A stretch of DNA of 64,000 nucleotides, taken from Oricola nitratireducens. Lineage in GTDB: Bacteria; Pseudomonadota; Alphaproteobacteria; Rhizobiales; Rhizobiaceae. The position numbers and the translations under genes are program-made. The stretch lies in assembly GCF_014904745.1 (NCBI RefSeq), contig NZ_JACZCS010000014.1:1-64000 (forward strand), in the 5' to 3' direction. Of this stretch, positions 1 through 8,157 are shown piece by piece. The notes beneath the pieces were generated by a model. It ran no database searches. It was not told the origin of the DNA and saw only the letters and a list, made by a program, of their open reading frames with translations. Position 1 is the first letter of the stretch, and every line of letters starts with the position of its first letter.

Positions 1-545
1 AGCAGGGCGAGTTTCAACGCTTCGGCGGGCAGAAACGGATAAAGCCCGAATTCGAGAACAGGCTTGTCCCAGCCGATCAACGCACCAAGCCAGCCAATTC
101 CGAACGCATAGACCGCCACGAGACCGGCAAGCGCAGCGAATGCCGCGGTAACGAGACGGCGGTCGAAACCACGTTCGGCAAACCATCCGGTCACAAAGGC
201 CGCGACGACGAAACCGGCAAGAAAGCCGCCAGTGGGACCCATCATGTAGGCAAGCCCGATGCCCTTTTCCGGCGTGCCGGCAAAGACCGGCAGGCCGAGC
301 GCGCCTTCGGCGAGATAGAGCAATATGGTCGCCGCACCGAGACGGGCGCCGAGCGCAAATCCGAGGAACAGGACCACGAAGGTCTGCATGGTCATCGGCA
401 CCGGAAAGAACGGGATCTGCACCTTGGCGGAGGCCCAGAGAAGCGCCGTTCCGGCGACTGCGAGCAGGACCGACTGAAGCGCGCTGCGCCTGCCGCCGAG
501 AACGGCGTTCAGAAGCGTCGGGTGCGTGGTGGCGAGTGTGGTCAT
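1..545 (-). CDS. bioY: BioY family biotin ECF transporter S component (3' end outside window)
   Basis: This is the N-terminal 181 residues of a hydrophobic protein that starts at the ATG at 545 (MTTLATTHPTLLNAVLGG) and runs off the left edge. Several membrane segments are visible. The MMGPTGGFLAGF stretch and the preceding FPVPMTMQTF are typical of BioY, the membrane subunit that binds biotin in energy-coupling-factor importers. It lies 20 bp downstream of pxpC on the same strand. It probably belongs to the pxpA-accB-accC-pxpB-pxpC operon, where it would supply biotin to the carboxylase subunits. No BioM/BioN ATPase or T component is visible before the edge. Confidence 0.88.
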   Translation of the reverse strand, partial: MTTLATTHPTLLNAVLGGRRSALQSVLLAVAGTALLWASAKVQIPFFPVPMTMQTFVVLFLGFALGARLGAATILLYLAEGALGLPVFAGTPEKGIGLAYMMGPTGGFLAGFVVAAFVTGWFAERGFDRRLVTAAFAALAGLVAVYAFGIGWLGALIGWDKPVLEFGLYPFLPAEALKLAL

Positions 546-565
546 GATGACGTGTCCTTTCAAGA

Positions 566-1540
566 TCAGGAAAGAGCTTCGCGGATGGCATCCATGGTTT
601 TCGCGCGGTCATGGCGTGCGGCAAGCGCCGTATCCATGTCGACCTTCACGAAGCGGGTCGGCGTATGCGGCTGCAACTGGCCGATCAGGTCCATGTCGGC
701 GGAAATCACCGTGCCGATCATGAAATAACCACCGCCCGACACCGCGTCGCGATGCAGCACGATCGGCTCGGTGCCGCTCGGCACCTGAACGGAGCCGTAG
801 GGATAGCAGGCATCGGTGATGTTGGACGGATCGGCGCCGGCGCCGAAGGGCTGCTCGCGCTCGACGAATTCGAGCTTGCGCCCGCCCTGGAACCGGTAGC
901 CCATTCGGTCGGCCTCGTTCGCCACCTTCCAGGTATCGTCGAAGAAATCCTTCTGGGCCTGTTCGGTGATGCGGTGCCAGTACAGGCCCGGCAGAACGCG
1001 CAGTTCCGCCGGATTGCCCGGACCGCGGCGCAGGGTCTGCGGGACGGTCAGACCTTCCTTGACGGATTTCGACCCCTTACCGAGCGGCAGCGTGTCGCCC
1101 GGCTGGACGGCGCGGCCGTCAATGCCGCCGAGCGCGCCGATGGCGTAGGTCGAACGGCTGCCCAGCTTCGGCTCGGTGTTGATGCCGCCGGAAATCGCGA
1201 TATAGGCGCGCGCGCCGGACTTCAGGAAGTCGAAGGACAGCACCTGCCCTGCCTTCACCGGGAAGGCGGTCCAGGTCTCGCGCGGCTCGCCGTCGAGCTT
1301 GGGCGGCAGTTCGGCGCCGCAGACTGCGACCATGGCGTCCTCGGTGAACTCCAGTTCCGGACCGACAAAGACGGATTCCAGCCCGGCCGCGCCCTCGTCA
1401 TTGCCGACCAGCAGGTTGGCCGTTCTCAGAGCGAGGCGGTCCATAGCGCCACCCATCGGAATGCCGAGGTGATAGTAGCCCGGCCGCCCCATGTCCTGGA
1501 TCGTGGTGGCGATGCCGGCGGAGATGACGTTAATCGGCAT
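566..1540 (-). CDS. pxpC: 5-oxoprolinase subunit C / biotin-dependent carboxyltransferase (KipA family)
   Basis: 324 residues, the usual length for the PxpC/KipA (allophanate hydrolase subunit 2) family. The N-terminus has the family signature TTIQDMGRPGYYHLGIPMGG, followed by MDRLALRTANLLVGN. The SGGINTEPKLGSRSTY segment near residue 120 is also typical. PxpC acts with PxpA and PxpB in ATP-dependent cleavage of 5-oxoproline to glutamate. The same fold is the C-terminal half of the urea carboxylase carboxyltransferase. The ATG overlaps the 3' end of pxpB by 11 nt, so the two are translationally linked. The exact substrate in this organism is an inference. Confidence 0.9.
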   Translation of the reverse strand: MPINVISAGIATTIQDMGRPGYYHLGIPMGGAMDRLALRTANLLVGNDEGAAGLESVFVGPELEFTEDAMVAVCGAELPPKLDGEPRETWTAFPVKAGQVLSFDFLKSGARAYIAISGGINTEPKLGSRSTYAIGALGGIDGRAVQPGDTLPLGKGSKSVKEGLTVPQTLRRGPGNPAELRVLPGLYWHRITEQAQKDFFDDTWKVANEADRMGYRFQGGRKLEFVEREQPFGAGADPSNITDACYPYGSVQVPSGTEPIVLHRDAVSGGGYFMIGTVISADMDLIGQLQPHTPTRFVKVDMDTALAARHDRAKTMDAIREALS

Positions 1541-2405
1541 GGAGGGCCTCCATCAGCTTGGCGTTGGTGCCGTCGATATCGGCGTTGTACTCGTCGAGCG
1601 AGAAGCGGACGTTCTTGATCCGGGGCGCGAAAGTGCCTGCCTGCACCTCGGCGACGGCGGCGTCATATTCCTCGCGGTTGATCGGCTTCCATTTGACGAT
1701 ATCGCCCGGCTTGAAGAAGACCATGAAGTCCTGGAGGTAGGAGACCTTCTGTTCCGGGTCGTAGATCGGCATCGGCGTGATGCCGAACATCTGGTAGCCG
1801 CCGGCGCCGCGCACCGAATAGATACAGGAGAAGCAGCCGCCGTAACCGACCGTCAGGCGCGGCGTGTCGGTTCGCGGGCGCAGATATTTCGGCACCTCGA
1901 TCTGCCGCGGCCGATCGACCATCTGATAGAGGAACGGCAGGCCGGAGACGAAGCCGACCATCGAGACGAACCACGGCGCACCCGAATGCGCCTCGATGAA
2001 CTTCTCGACGCTGTCATAGCCGTTGATGCGCGCGGCATATTCGATGTCGGTGGCGTTCGGATCCTGATGGCGTTCGCGAAAGCGCATCAAGGTCTCGTGG
2101 GTCCACGGATCCTGGTAGTAGACCGGGATCTCGATGATACGGGTATCGAGCACCGGCTCGGCGCTTTCCGCCGTCTCCTCCAGCCGCTTCAACTCCGCCA
2201 TCATGTCGTTCGGGTGGATCACGTCGGGATCGAACTTGATCTGGAACGAGGCGTTGGCCGGGCAGATTTCGGTGACGCCCTTGATGTTGGCTTCGCGCAC
2301 GGCATTCGTCATCGACAGGCTGACGAAGAATGCCTCCAGCGACATCGCCTCGTCGACTTCGACGAAGATGTGCTCATCGCCTCCGAATGTGTATCGGCTA
2401 CCCAT
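1530..2405 (-). CDS. pxpB: 5-oxoprolinase subunit B-like / carboxyltransferase N-half (KipI family)
   Basis: 291 residues, longer than typical PxpB/KipI (about 220-240). The N-terminal extension begins MGSRYTFGGDEHIFVEVDEA. The central KipI region is recognisable as GFVSGLPFLYQM and later GGCFSCIYSVRGAGGYQMFG, but differs from the common GFxPGFPYLGGL and PGGWQLIG motifs. This looks like the sub-type that travels with a stand-alone biotin carboxylase. Together with PxpC it would form a complete carboxyltransferase-like unit. It overlaps accC by 8 nt upstream and pxpC by 11 nt downstream. The family call is secure; pxpB rather than a related carboxyltransferase role is less so. Confidence 0.82.
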   Translation of the reverse strand: MGSRYTFGGDEHIFVEVDEAMSLEAFFVSLSMTNAVREANIKGVTEICPANASFQIKFDPDVIHPNDMMAELKRLEETAESAEPVLDTRIIEIPVYYQDPWTHETLMRFRERHQDPNATDIEYAARINGYDSVEKFIEAHSGAPWFVSMVGFVSGLPFLYQMVDRPRQIEVPKYLRPRTDTPRLTVGYGGCFSCIYSVRGAGGYQMFGITPMPIYDPEQKVSYLQDFMVFFKPGDIVKWKPINREEYDAAVAEVQAGTFAPRIKNVRFSLDEYNADIDGTNAKLMEALHAD

Positions 2406-3798
2406 GTGCCTGAGCCTCCTTTTTTTGCCTGATGAGATCGAGATTGTCTTCGAGCCACGGCTCCAGCCAGCGGGTATGGACCGCGCTGGCGCGAACGTCG
2501 TCGCTCTCGAGAAGCGCCTGGAACAGCGGCGCGGTGGTCGGCAGTCCTTCGATCTGCAACTCGTCGAGCGCGCGCTTGAGGCGCATCAGCGCCTTGTCGC
2601 GGTCTTCCGCCCAGACGATCAGCTTGCCGAGCAGCGAGTCGTAGAAGGGAGGTACCGCGTAGCCCGGATAAAGCATGTGGTCGAAGCGCACGCCCGGCCC
2701 GTCGGGTGTCAGCAATTCGCCGACAATGCCGGGGAAAGGCATGAAGTTGTTGGCCGGGTCCTCGGCGTTCAGCCGCACCTCGATGGCATGGCCCGTCCGG
2801 CTGATCGCTTCCTGGCCGGCGCGCAGCTTGGCCCCTCCGGCGATCGCGATCATCTCGGCGACCAGATCGACGCCGCAGATCATCTCCGTGACCGGGTGCT
2901 CCACCTGGATGCGGGTGTTCATCTCGATGAAGTAGAATTCGCCCGTGACGTCGTCATAGAGATATTCGATCGTGCCGGCGCCCTTGTAGTTGACCGCCTT
3001 CGCCAGCGCGACGGCCGAGCGACAGAGTTGCTCGCGCACATCCTCGTTCAGGGCGACCGACGGCGCCTCTTCCCAGACCTTCTGCCGGCGGCGCTGCAAC
3101 GAGCATTCGCGCTCGTAGAAGTGGACGACATCCTCGCCGTCGCCGAGCACCTGCACCTCGATATGGCGGGCGCGCTCGATGACCTTCTCGATATAGATGC
3201 CGCCGTCGCCGAAGGCGGCCTTTGCTTCCGACGAGGCTTGCGGCGCAAGCGCATGGAATTCGCCCGCGTCGTGGGCGATGCGGATGCCGCGACCGCCGCC
3301 GCCCGCGGCCGCCTTGATCATCACCGGAAACCCGATATGCGCGGCAAGGTGTGCGGCCGCTTCCATGTCCTCGATGACACCGTCGCTGCCCGGCACTGTC
3401 GGCACGTTCGCCCTTTTCGCCTCGGCGCGCGCGGCCGCCTTGTCTCCCATCAGACGGATCGTGTCGCCGCTCGGGCCGACGAAAATCAGCCCGGCATTCG
3501 CGACCGCGTCCGCAAAGGCCGCGTTCTCGGCGAGGAAGCCGTATCCCGGATGGATCGCATCGGCGCCGCTTTCCTTCGCAGCCTTCAGGATTGCCTCGAC
3601 ATCGAGATAGGATTTCGCCGCCTGAGGCGGGCCGATATTGACCGCCTCGTCGGCCATGCGCACCGCACGGCTGTCCTTGTCGGCCTCGCTGTGCACCTGC
3701 ACCGTCGCTATGCCGAGATCGCGCGCCGCGCGGATAATACGGACCGCGATTTCGCCGCGATTGGCGATCAGCAGTTTCCTGATATTGCCTCGTGACAC
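2398..3798 (-). CDS. accC: Biotin carboxylase subunit (AccC family)
   Basis: 466 residues from a GTG at 3798 that reads VSRGNIRKLLIANRGEIAVR. The conserved biotin carboxylase N-terminus begins only there, so the open frame further upstream is not used. The ATP-grasp domain has the glycine-rich AAAGGGGRGIR loop. The catalytic region reads ERECSLQRRRQKVWEEAP and NTRIQVEHPVTEMICGVD. The enzyme carboxylates carrier-bound biotin using ATP and bicarbonate. It sits between a 79-residue carrier and pxpB with gaps or overlaps under 10 nt. It is therefore more likely the dedicated subunit of a Pxp/urea-carboxylase-like complex than the housekeeping acetyl-CoA carboxylase subunit. Confidence 0.92.
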   Translation of the reverse strand: MSRGNIRKLLIANRGEIAVRIIRAARDLGIATVQVHSEADKDSRAVRMADEAVNIGPPQAAKSYLDVEAILKAAKESGADAIHPGYGFLAENAAFADAVANAGLIFVGPSGDTIRLMGDKAAARAEAKRANVPTVPGSDGVIEDMEAAAHLAAHIGFPVMIKAAAGGGGRGIRIAHDAGEFHALAPQASSEAKAAFGDGGIYIEKVIERARHIEVQVLGDGEDVVHFYERECSLQRRRQKVWEEAPSVALNEDVREQLCRSAVALAKAVNYKGAGTIEYLYDDVTGEFYFIEMNTRIQVEHPVTEMICGVDLVAEMIAIAGGAKLRAGQEAISRTGHAIEVRLNAEDPANNFMPFPGIVGELLTPDGPGVRFDHMLYPGYAVPPFYDSLLGKLIVWAEDRDKALMRLKRALDELQIEGLPTTAPLFQALLESDDVRASAVHTRWLEPWLEDNLDLIRQKKEAQAHG

Positions 3799-3805
3799 GG
3801 CCGCC

Positions 3806-4045
3806 TCAGCCCAACTCGGCGATCGTCTGGCCGGCCATGACCGGCTCGGCGTCATCGATCGGAAAACCGGTTATCGTTCCGTCGGCATCCGCCTTGATCT
3901 CATGGAAGGTTTTCATCACCTCGACCAAACCGATGGTATCGCCCTTTGCGACAGTGTCTCCGATCTCCTTGAATACTGGCTGATCGGGCGCGGGTTTGCG
4001 GTAGAAGGTTCCCGGGATCGGGGATCTGACCTCGTGTTTTGCCAT
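3806..4045 (-). CDS. accB: Short biotin carboxyl carrier protein (AccB-like)
   Basis: 79 residues, consisting of a single biotinyl/lipoyl domain. The start is the ATG at 4045 (MAKHEVRSPIPGTFYRK), preceded by an AAAGGAG ribosome binding site; an upstream in-frame start has no such support. The biotin acceptor is expected at Lys45 in VEVMKTFHEI. Ordinary AccB has about 150 residues with a Pro/Ala-rich N-terminal linker. This protein lacks that linker, as do carriers dedicated to secondary carboxylases. It stops 7 nt before the biotin carboxylase start and follows pxpA by about 34 nt. Confidence 0.88.
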   Translation of the reverse strand: MAKHEVRSPIPGTFYRKPAPDQPVFKEIGDTVAKGDTIGLVEVMKTFHEIKADADGTITGFPIDDAEPVMAGQTIAELG

Positions 4046-4079
4046 CGATTTTTCTCCTTTGGGACATCGGCGGGCCGTA

Positions 4080-4808
4080 TCAGGCCGCTTCCAGCTGACT
4101 GACTGCATTCCGCACAGCCTTGACGATTTCGACGGCGCCCGGCGTGTCGGAATGAACGCAGATCGTTTCGGCGCGCACGGCAACCGGTTTGCCGTTGATG
4201 CTTGTGACCCTGCCATCTTTTACGGCATCAGTCGCGCGGGATGCCGCTACGGCAGGCTCGACCGCATGGTGTTCGCGCGTGATGATCAGCCCGCCATTGT
4301 CGTCGTAATCGAGATCGGCGAAAAACTCCGCCTGGAAGGCTATCCCGCGAGCCTTGTAGACTTCCTCGTGCAATGTTCCTGCAAGGCCGAGCACCGGGAC
4401 TTTGTAGATCTCGGCTGCATCCGCGACGGCCTGGGCGATATGCTCCATGCGAGCCGCCATTCCGTAAAGCGCTCCATGCGGTTTGAGATGCGCCAGCGGC
4501 AGGCCGGCGACGTCCAGGAAACCCTTCAGTGCGCCGATTTGATAGATAATGATGTTGAACATTTCGTCGCGGTCGATCTTCATCTCGCGGCGCCCGAAAC
4601 CGGGCAGATCCGGCAACGAGAAATGCGCGCCCACCTTCACGTCGTGTTTCCTGGCGAGTTCGACGGTACGGCGCATGTGATTGGGATCGGAGCCATGAAA
4701 TCCGCAAGCGACATTGGCCTGCGAGATGAAGGGCATGATCCCTTCGTCGTCCCCCATCTTGTAGAGCCCGAAGCTCTCGCCCATGTCGCAATTGATTTCC
4801 ACAGGCAT
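4080..4808 (-). CDS. pxpA: 5-oxoprolinase subunit A (LamB/YcsF family)
   Basis: 242 residues, the normal family length. The N-terminus VEINCDMGESFGLYKMGDD and the motifs NVACGFHGSDP, GAHFSLPDLPGFGRR and HLKPHGALYGM are diagnostic of LamB/YcsF proteins, now PxpA. PxpA is the subunit required for ATP-dependent 5-oxoproline hydrolysis. I chose the ATG at 4808 (MPVEINCD) over the one at 4823 because GGGAG lies just upstream of it. It is the first gene of the minus-strand operon, divergent from a LysR gene across about 320 bp. Confidence 0.92.
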   Translation of the reverse strand: MPVEINCDMGESFGLYKMGDDEGIMPFISQANVACGFHGSDPNHMRRTVELARKHDVKVGAHFSLPDLPGFGRREMKIDRDEMFNIIIYQIGALKGFLDVAGLPLAHLKPHGALYGMAARMEHIAQAVADAAEIYKVPVLGLAGTLHEEVYKARGIAFQAEFFADLDYDDNGGLIITREHHAVEPAVAASRATDAVKDGRVTSINGKPVAVRAETICVHSDTPGAVEIVKAVRNAVSQLEAA

Positions 4809-5126
4809 CGCGTGGTCTCCCATCTTCGGTCAGGCATGCCACTCTGCGCGCGTGGCAGGCTCTCTCTCCATATGAAGACGATAATGAACGAGGTCCGCGG
4901 ACGTAAAATATGATTATCGCGATACCATTTTCTGTTTTTTTTATATGACAGAAACCGATACAGTTCCGGCCGGCAAACCGCCTTGGCCGCAACCGGCTGC
5001 CAATGGAACAGGAAGAATTCTGTTTTCAAAGGGTGAATCATATCAGGTACGAACATGGCCGCGGCCTGGCGTGAGGAACAGCGGCGAGAAGCATTTTCGT
5101 ATTTTTTAATACAAGGCATCAACAAA
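4809..5126. promoter_or_regulatory. Divergent pxpA/lysR control region with candidate operator palindromes
   Basis: This 318-bp AT-rich gap lies between divergent pxpA and a LysR gene and holds no gene I can support. It contains a 10-bp perfect palindrome, TATCGCGATA, at 4915-4924. It also contains a 7-bp inverted repeat, TTTCTGT (4929-4935) and ACAGAAA (4948-4954), separated by 12 nt. That spacing fits LysR-type T-N11-A operators. Assignment to the adjacent LysR protein is an inference from position. Confidence 0.45.
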
Positions 5127-6035
5127 ATGAATGAGCCGACAATCCGCCAGCTCCGCTACTTTATCGCGGTCGCCAACACCGCCCAGATCTCGCGCGCCGC
5201 GATGGAACTCAACGTGTCCCAATCGGCTGTGACGACGGCAGTCAAGCAGCTTGAGGAGACCGTGGGAGCGCAGTTGCTTCACCGCCATGCGAGCGGAGTC
5301 GCACTCACCTATGAGGGCAACATTTTTCTCGATCACGCCCATCGGATCATGGCCGCACTCGACGAGGCCGTCAGGTCTCCGAGCCGTCTGCGCGACGATG
5401 TGAAGGGCAAGCTGCGGCTCGCGATGACCTATACCGTCGCCGGCTATTTCATCCCGCCCTATATCGAACGCTTCGTTCGCGCCTTTCCCGGCGTCGACCT
5501 GCAGCTGACCGAAGCCTCCCGTAACGCCATCGAGGACGGGCTCGTATCCGGCACATTCGATCTTGCCGTGATGCTGACCTCCAACATCGTGAACCAGGAA
5601 GGCATCTCTTACGACACTTTGCTGCAATCGCGCCGCAGGCTCTGGCTGCCATCGCAACATCCGCTGCTCGCCAGCTCCTCCGTTTCGCTGCAGGACGTGG
5701 CGAGAGAGCCCTACATCATGCTCACGGTCGACGAGGCCAGCAACACGGCCCAGCGCTACTGGAACCGCAACAGCCTGCGGCCGCAGACGACCTTCCGCAC
5801 GTCCTCCGTCGAAGCCGTGCGCTCGATGGTCGCCAACGGCATGGGAGTGACGATCCTGTCGGACATGGTCTACCGGCCCTGGTCGCTCGACGGACGCCGG
5901 GTGGAAGTGATCTCGCTGGTCGACCACATCCCGACGATGGACGTCGGCCTGGCATGGGCGACCAACATTGAACACAGTCCCGCCGTGTCCGCCTTCAAGG
6001 AATTCATGCACCTGGGGCCCGCCGAGCGACGCTGA
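5127..6035 (+). CDS. LysR family transcriptional regulator (next to pxp operon)
   Basis: 302 residues. I start at the ATG at 5127 (MNEPTIRQLRYFIAVANTA) because the LysR winged helix begins immediately; the in-frame extension upstream has no family similarity. The helix-turn-helix reads SRAAMELNVSQSAVTTAVKQLE. The effector-binding domain follows from about residue 90. The gene is divergent from pxpA and 21 bp from the 3' end of the convergent hyuA. It is probably the activator of the pxp operon, possibly responding to 5-oxoproline or a related lactam. Confidence 0.9.
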   Translation: MNEPTIRQLRYFIAVANTAQISRAAMELNVSQSAVTTAVKQLEETVGAQLLHRHASGVALTYEGNIFLDHAHRIMAALDEAVRSPSRLRDDVKGKLRLAMTYTVAGYFIPPYIERFVRAFPGVDLQLTEASRNAIEDGLVSGTFDLAVMLTSNIVNQEGISYDTLLQSRRRLWLPSQHPLLASSSVSLQDVAREPYIMLTVDEASNTAQRYWNRNSLRPQTTFRTSSVEAVRSMVANGMGVTILSDMVYRPWSLDGRRVEVISLVDHIPTMDVGLAWATNIEHSPAVSAFKEFMHLGPAERR

Positions 6036-6056
6036 CGCGTGCCGGCTTCAGCTCCC

Positions 6057-8135
6057 TCAGGCCTCGTTGACGATGACATAGACGCCGGTTTCGTGCAGAT
6101 CGGCGGTCCAGCCGGGTTCGATCACAAGCGTCGTCGTTACTTCCTCGATCACCGCAGGCCCCGCCACGCGGTCGCCGGCGCCAAGCAGCCCCCCGTCATA
6201 CACCGGCGTTTCCGTCGTCTTGCCGGAAGCCTCGAAGACCATGGCGCGCACGCCCTTCAGAGCGGTTTCGGCTCCGTTGCCTTCGGCGATGTTCATCCGC
6301 TTGGGATTTTCGACATGGCCCTGGATCGTGCTTTCGACATTGACCACCTCCACGGCGCTGTGGGGTTCGTCATAGGTGTAGAGTTCCCGATGGCGAGCGT
6401 GGAAGGCGTACTTGATCTGCTCAAGCGCGGCCTCGTCCACCTCGAATGCATCGATTTCGACCGTGCATTCGTGCACTTGGCCAACATAGCGCATGTCGAG
6501 ACTGCGCCGGATCGAAATGCGCTCGCGCGTGAAGTCGTCCGCCTCCAGATCGGCTATGCCCCGCGCTTCCAGCCCGTTGAACAGACTGTCGAGCTTCTTT
6601 GCCGCCTCTGCGCCTTCCAGACGCGTCGGCGCGGGCGCCATGTAATTATACTTCACGTCGGAAATGATCTGCCCGTAGGCGCACAGGCCGGAGGCAAGCT
6701 TGGAGACAAGAACCTTCTTGATCCCGATCTCGCGGGCAAGCGCCGTGATATGCGCGCCGGTCGCGCCGCCTGCCCCCATCAGCACGAAATCGCGCGGATC
6801 ATAGCCGCGTTCGACCGACACGCGGCGAATGCCGTTCACCATGTTGTTGTTAACGATGGTGAACATCCCATAGGCCGCCTTTTCGACCGAAATTCCAAGC
6901 GGATCGGCCAGCTTTTCGCGGATCGCGGCACGCGCCTTCGCGCGGTCGAGCGGCAGGCGTCCGCCAACGAGTCCATCGTCGCTGAGATAGCCAAGGGTAA
7001 GGTTCGCATCGGTGGTCGTCGGGTTCTCGCCGCCCTGGCCGTAACAGGCCGGGCCCGGCTCCGACCCCGCCGATTGCGGGCCCATCTGTAGCAGGCCCAT
7101 GTCGTCGATCCAGCCGATGGAGCCGCCGCCGGCGCCCAACGTCTCGACCTGGATCATGGGAATGCCGATCCGGTATCGCAGGAAGTCGATATTCTTGTTG
7201 ACGTTCGCCTTGCCGTCCTTCGTCAGGGTGATGTCGAAGGAGGTGCCGCCCATGTCGATGGTGATGATGTTTTTCTCGTTCCACGGCGCGCCGACATAGA
7301 GCGCGGCCTGTGGCGCGGAGGCCGGGCCGGAATTGATCGCGTAGACGGACTGATCCGATACGACGCTGCCCTTCGCCAATCCGCCGTTCGACTGGAAGTA
7401 ACGCACCGGGTTCCGCGCGCCCAGCGACGCGAAATAGGCATCCACCGCGTCGACGTAACGACGCAGGATCGGCGCGAGATAGGCATTGACGACCGCTGTC
7501 GACGTGCGCGTGTATTCGCGCACCTGCGGATAGAGCTGCGATCCGACGGTCAGCAACACGTCCGGCATCATTTCGCGCACGATTTCTGCTGCGCGCAACT
7601 CGTGGTCGGGATGCAGCACGGACCACACGAAGGATATCGCGACCGACTCCACGCCCTCGTTAAGGAAATGCCGGCAAGCCTCGCGGACATCCTCCTCATG
7701 CAGCGGGGCGTGCACCGAGCCATTCGAGATCACCCGTTCGCGCACGCCGCGGCGCAGATGACGCGGCGCCAGCATCGTCGCCGGCGGGTATTCCGGATCA
7801 TACCGGTAACCGTCCTCTTTGTGACCCAGACGGATTTCGATGCTGTCCTCATGGCCTTTCGTGGCCAAAAGGGCCGTTTTCGCACCTGTATGCGTGATCA
7901 GCGCATTCAACCCGACCGTCGTGCCGTTGATGCAGAGGTCTGAATTCGACACGATCTCCGCGGCGGAAATACCTGTTTCCTCGGTAATCAGCTCGAGCCC
8001 GTTCCTGATCGCCCGCGTGGGATCCGACGGCGTGGATAGCACCTTGAACAGCCGGACATTGCCGTCCCGGCTAGCCAGGACGAAATCGGTGAAAGTACCG
8101 CCGGCGTCGATGCCGAGACGAAATTGCGTACGCAT
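6057..8135 (-). CDS. hyuA: Hydantoinase/oxoprolinase family subunit A
   Basis: 692 residues from the ATG at 8135 (MRTQFRLGIDAGGTFTDFV), preceded by a GAGAGAGGAA ribosome binding site. The actin-like ATP-binding N-terminus GIDAGGTFTDF and the central TIDMGGTSFDITL phosphate-binding segment are typical of HyuA. The GAGGGSIGWID segment around residue 310 is also conserved. The family comprises ATP-dependent N-methylhydantoinases, 5-oxoprolinases, caprolactamases and acetone/acetophenone carboxylases. Sequence alone does not tell these apart. It forms a two-gene unit with hyuB, which ends 22 bp upstream. Confidence 0.92.
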   Translation of the reverse strand: MRTQFRLGIDAGGTFTDFVLASRDGNVRLFKVLSTPSDPTRAIRNGLELITEETGISAAEIVSNSDLCINGTTVGLNALITHTGAKTALLATKGHEDSIEIRLGHKEDGYRYDPEYPPATMLAPRHLRRGVRERVISNGSVHAPLHEEDVREACRHFLNEGVESVAISFVWSVLHPDHELRAAEIVREMMPDVLLTVGSQLYPQVREYTRTSTAVVNAYLAPILRRYVDAVDAYFASLGARNPVRYFQSNGGLAKGSVVSDQSVYAINSGPASAPQAALYVGAPWNEKNIITIDMGGTSFDITLTKDGKANVNKNIDFLRYRIGIPMIQVETLGAGGGSIGWIDDMGLLQMGPQSAGSEPGPACYGQGGENPTTTDANLTLGYLSDDGLVGGRLPLDRAKARAAIREKLADPLGISVEKAAYGMFTIVNNNMVNGIRRVSVERGYDPRDFVLMGAGGATGAHITALAREIGIKKVLVSKLASGLCAYGQIISDVKYNYMAPAPTRLEGAEAAKKLDSLFNGLEARGIADLEADDFTRERISIRRSLDMRYVGQVHECTVEIDAFEVDEAALEQIKYAFHARHRELYTYDEPHSAVEVVNVESTIQGHVENPKRMNIAEGNGAETALKGVRAMVFEASGKTTETPVYDGGLLGAGDRVAGPAVIEEVTTTLVIEPGWTADLHETGVYVIVNEA

Positions 8136-8157
8136 GGTTTTTCCTCTCTCCCCTGCC

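Noticed and set aside
2134-3795. Long plus-strand open frame opposite accC and pxpB
   Set aside because: Antisense shadow of clear biotin carboxylase and PxpB genes.
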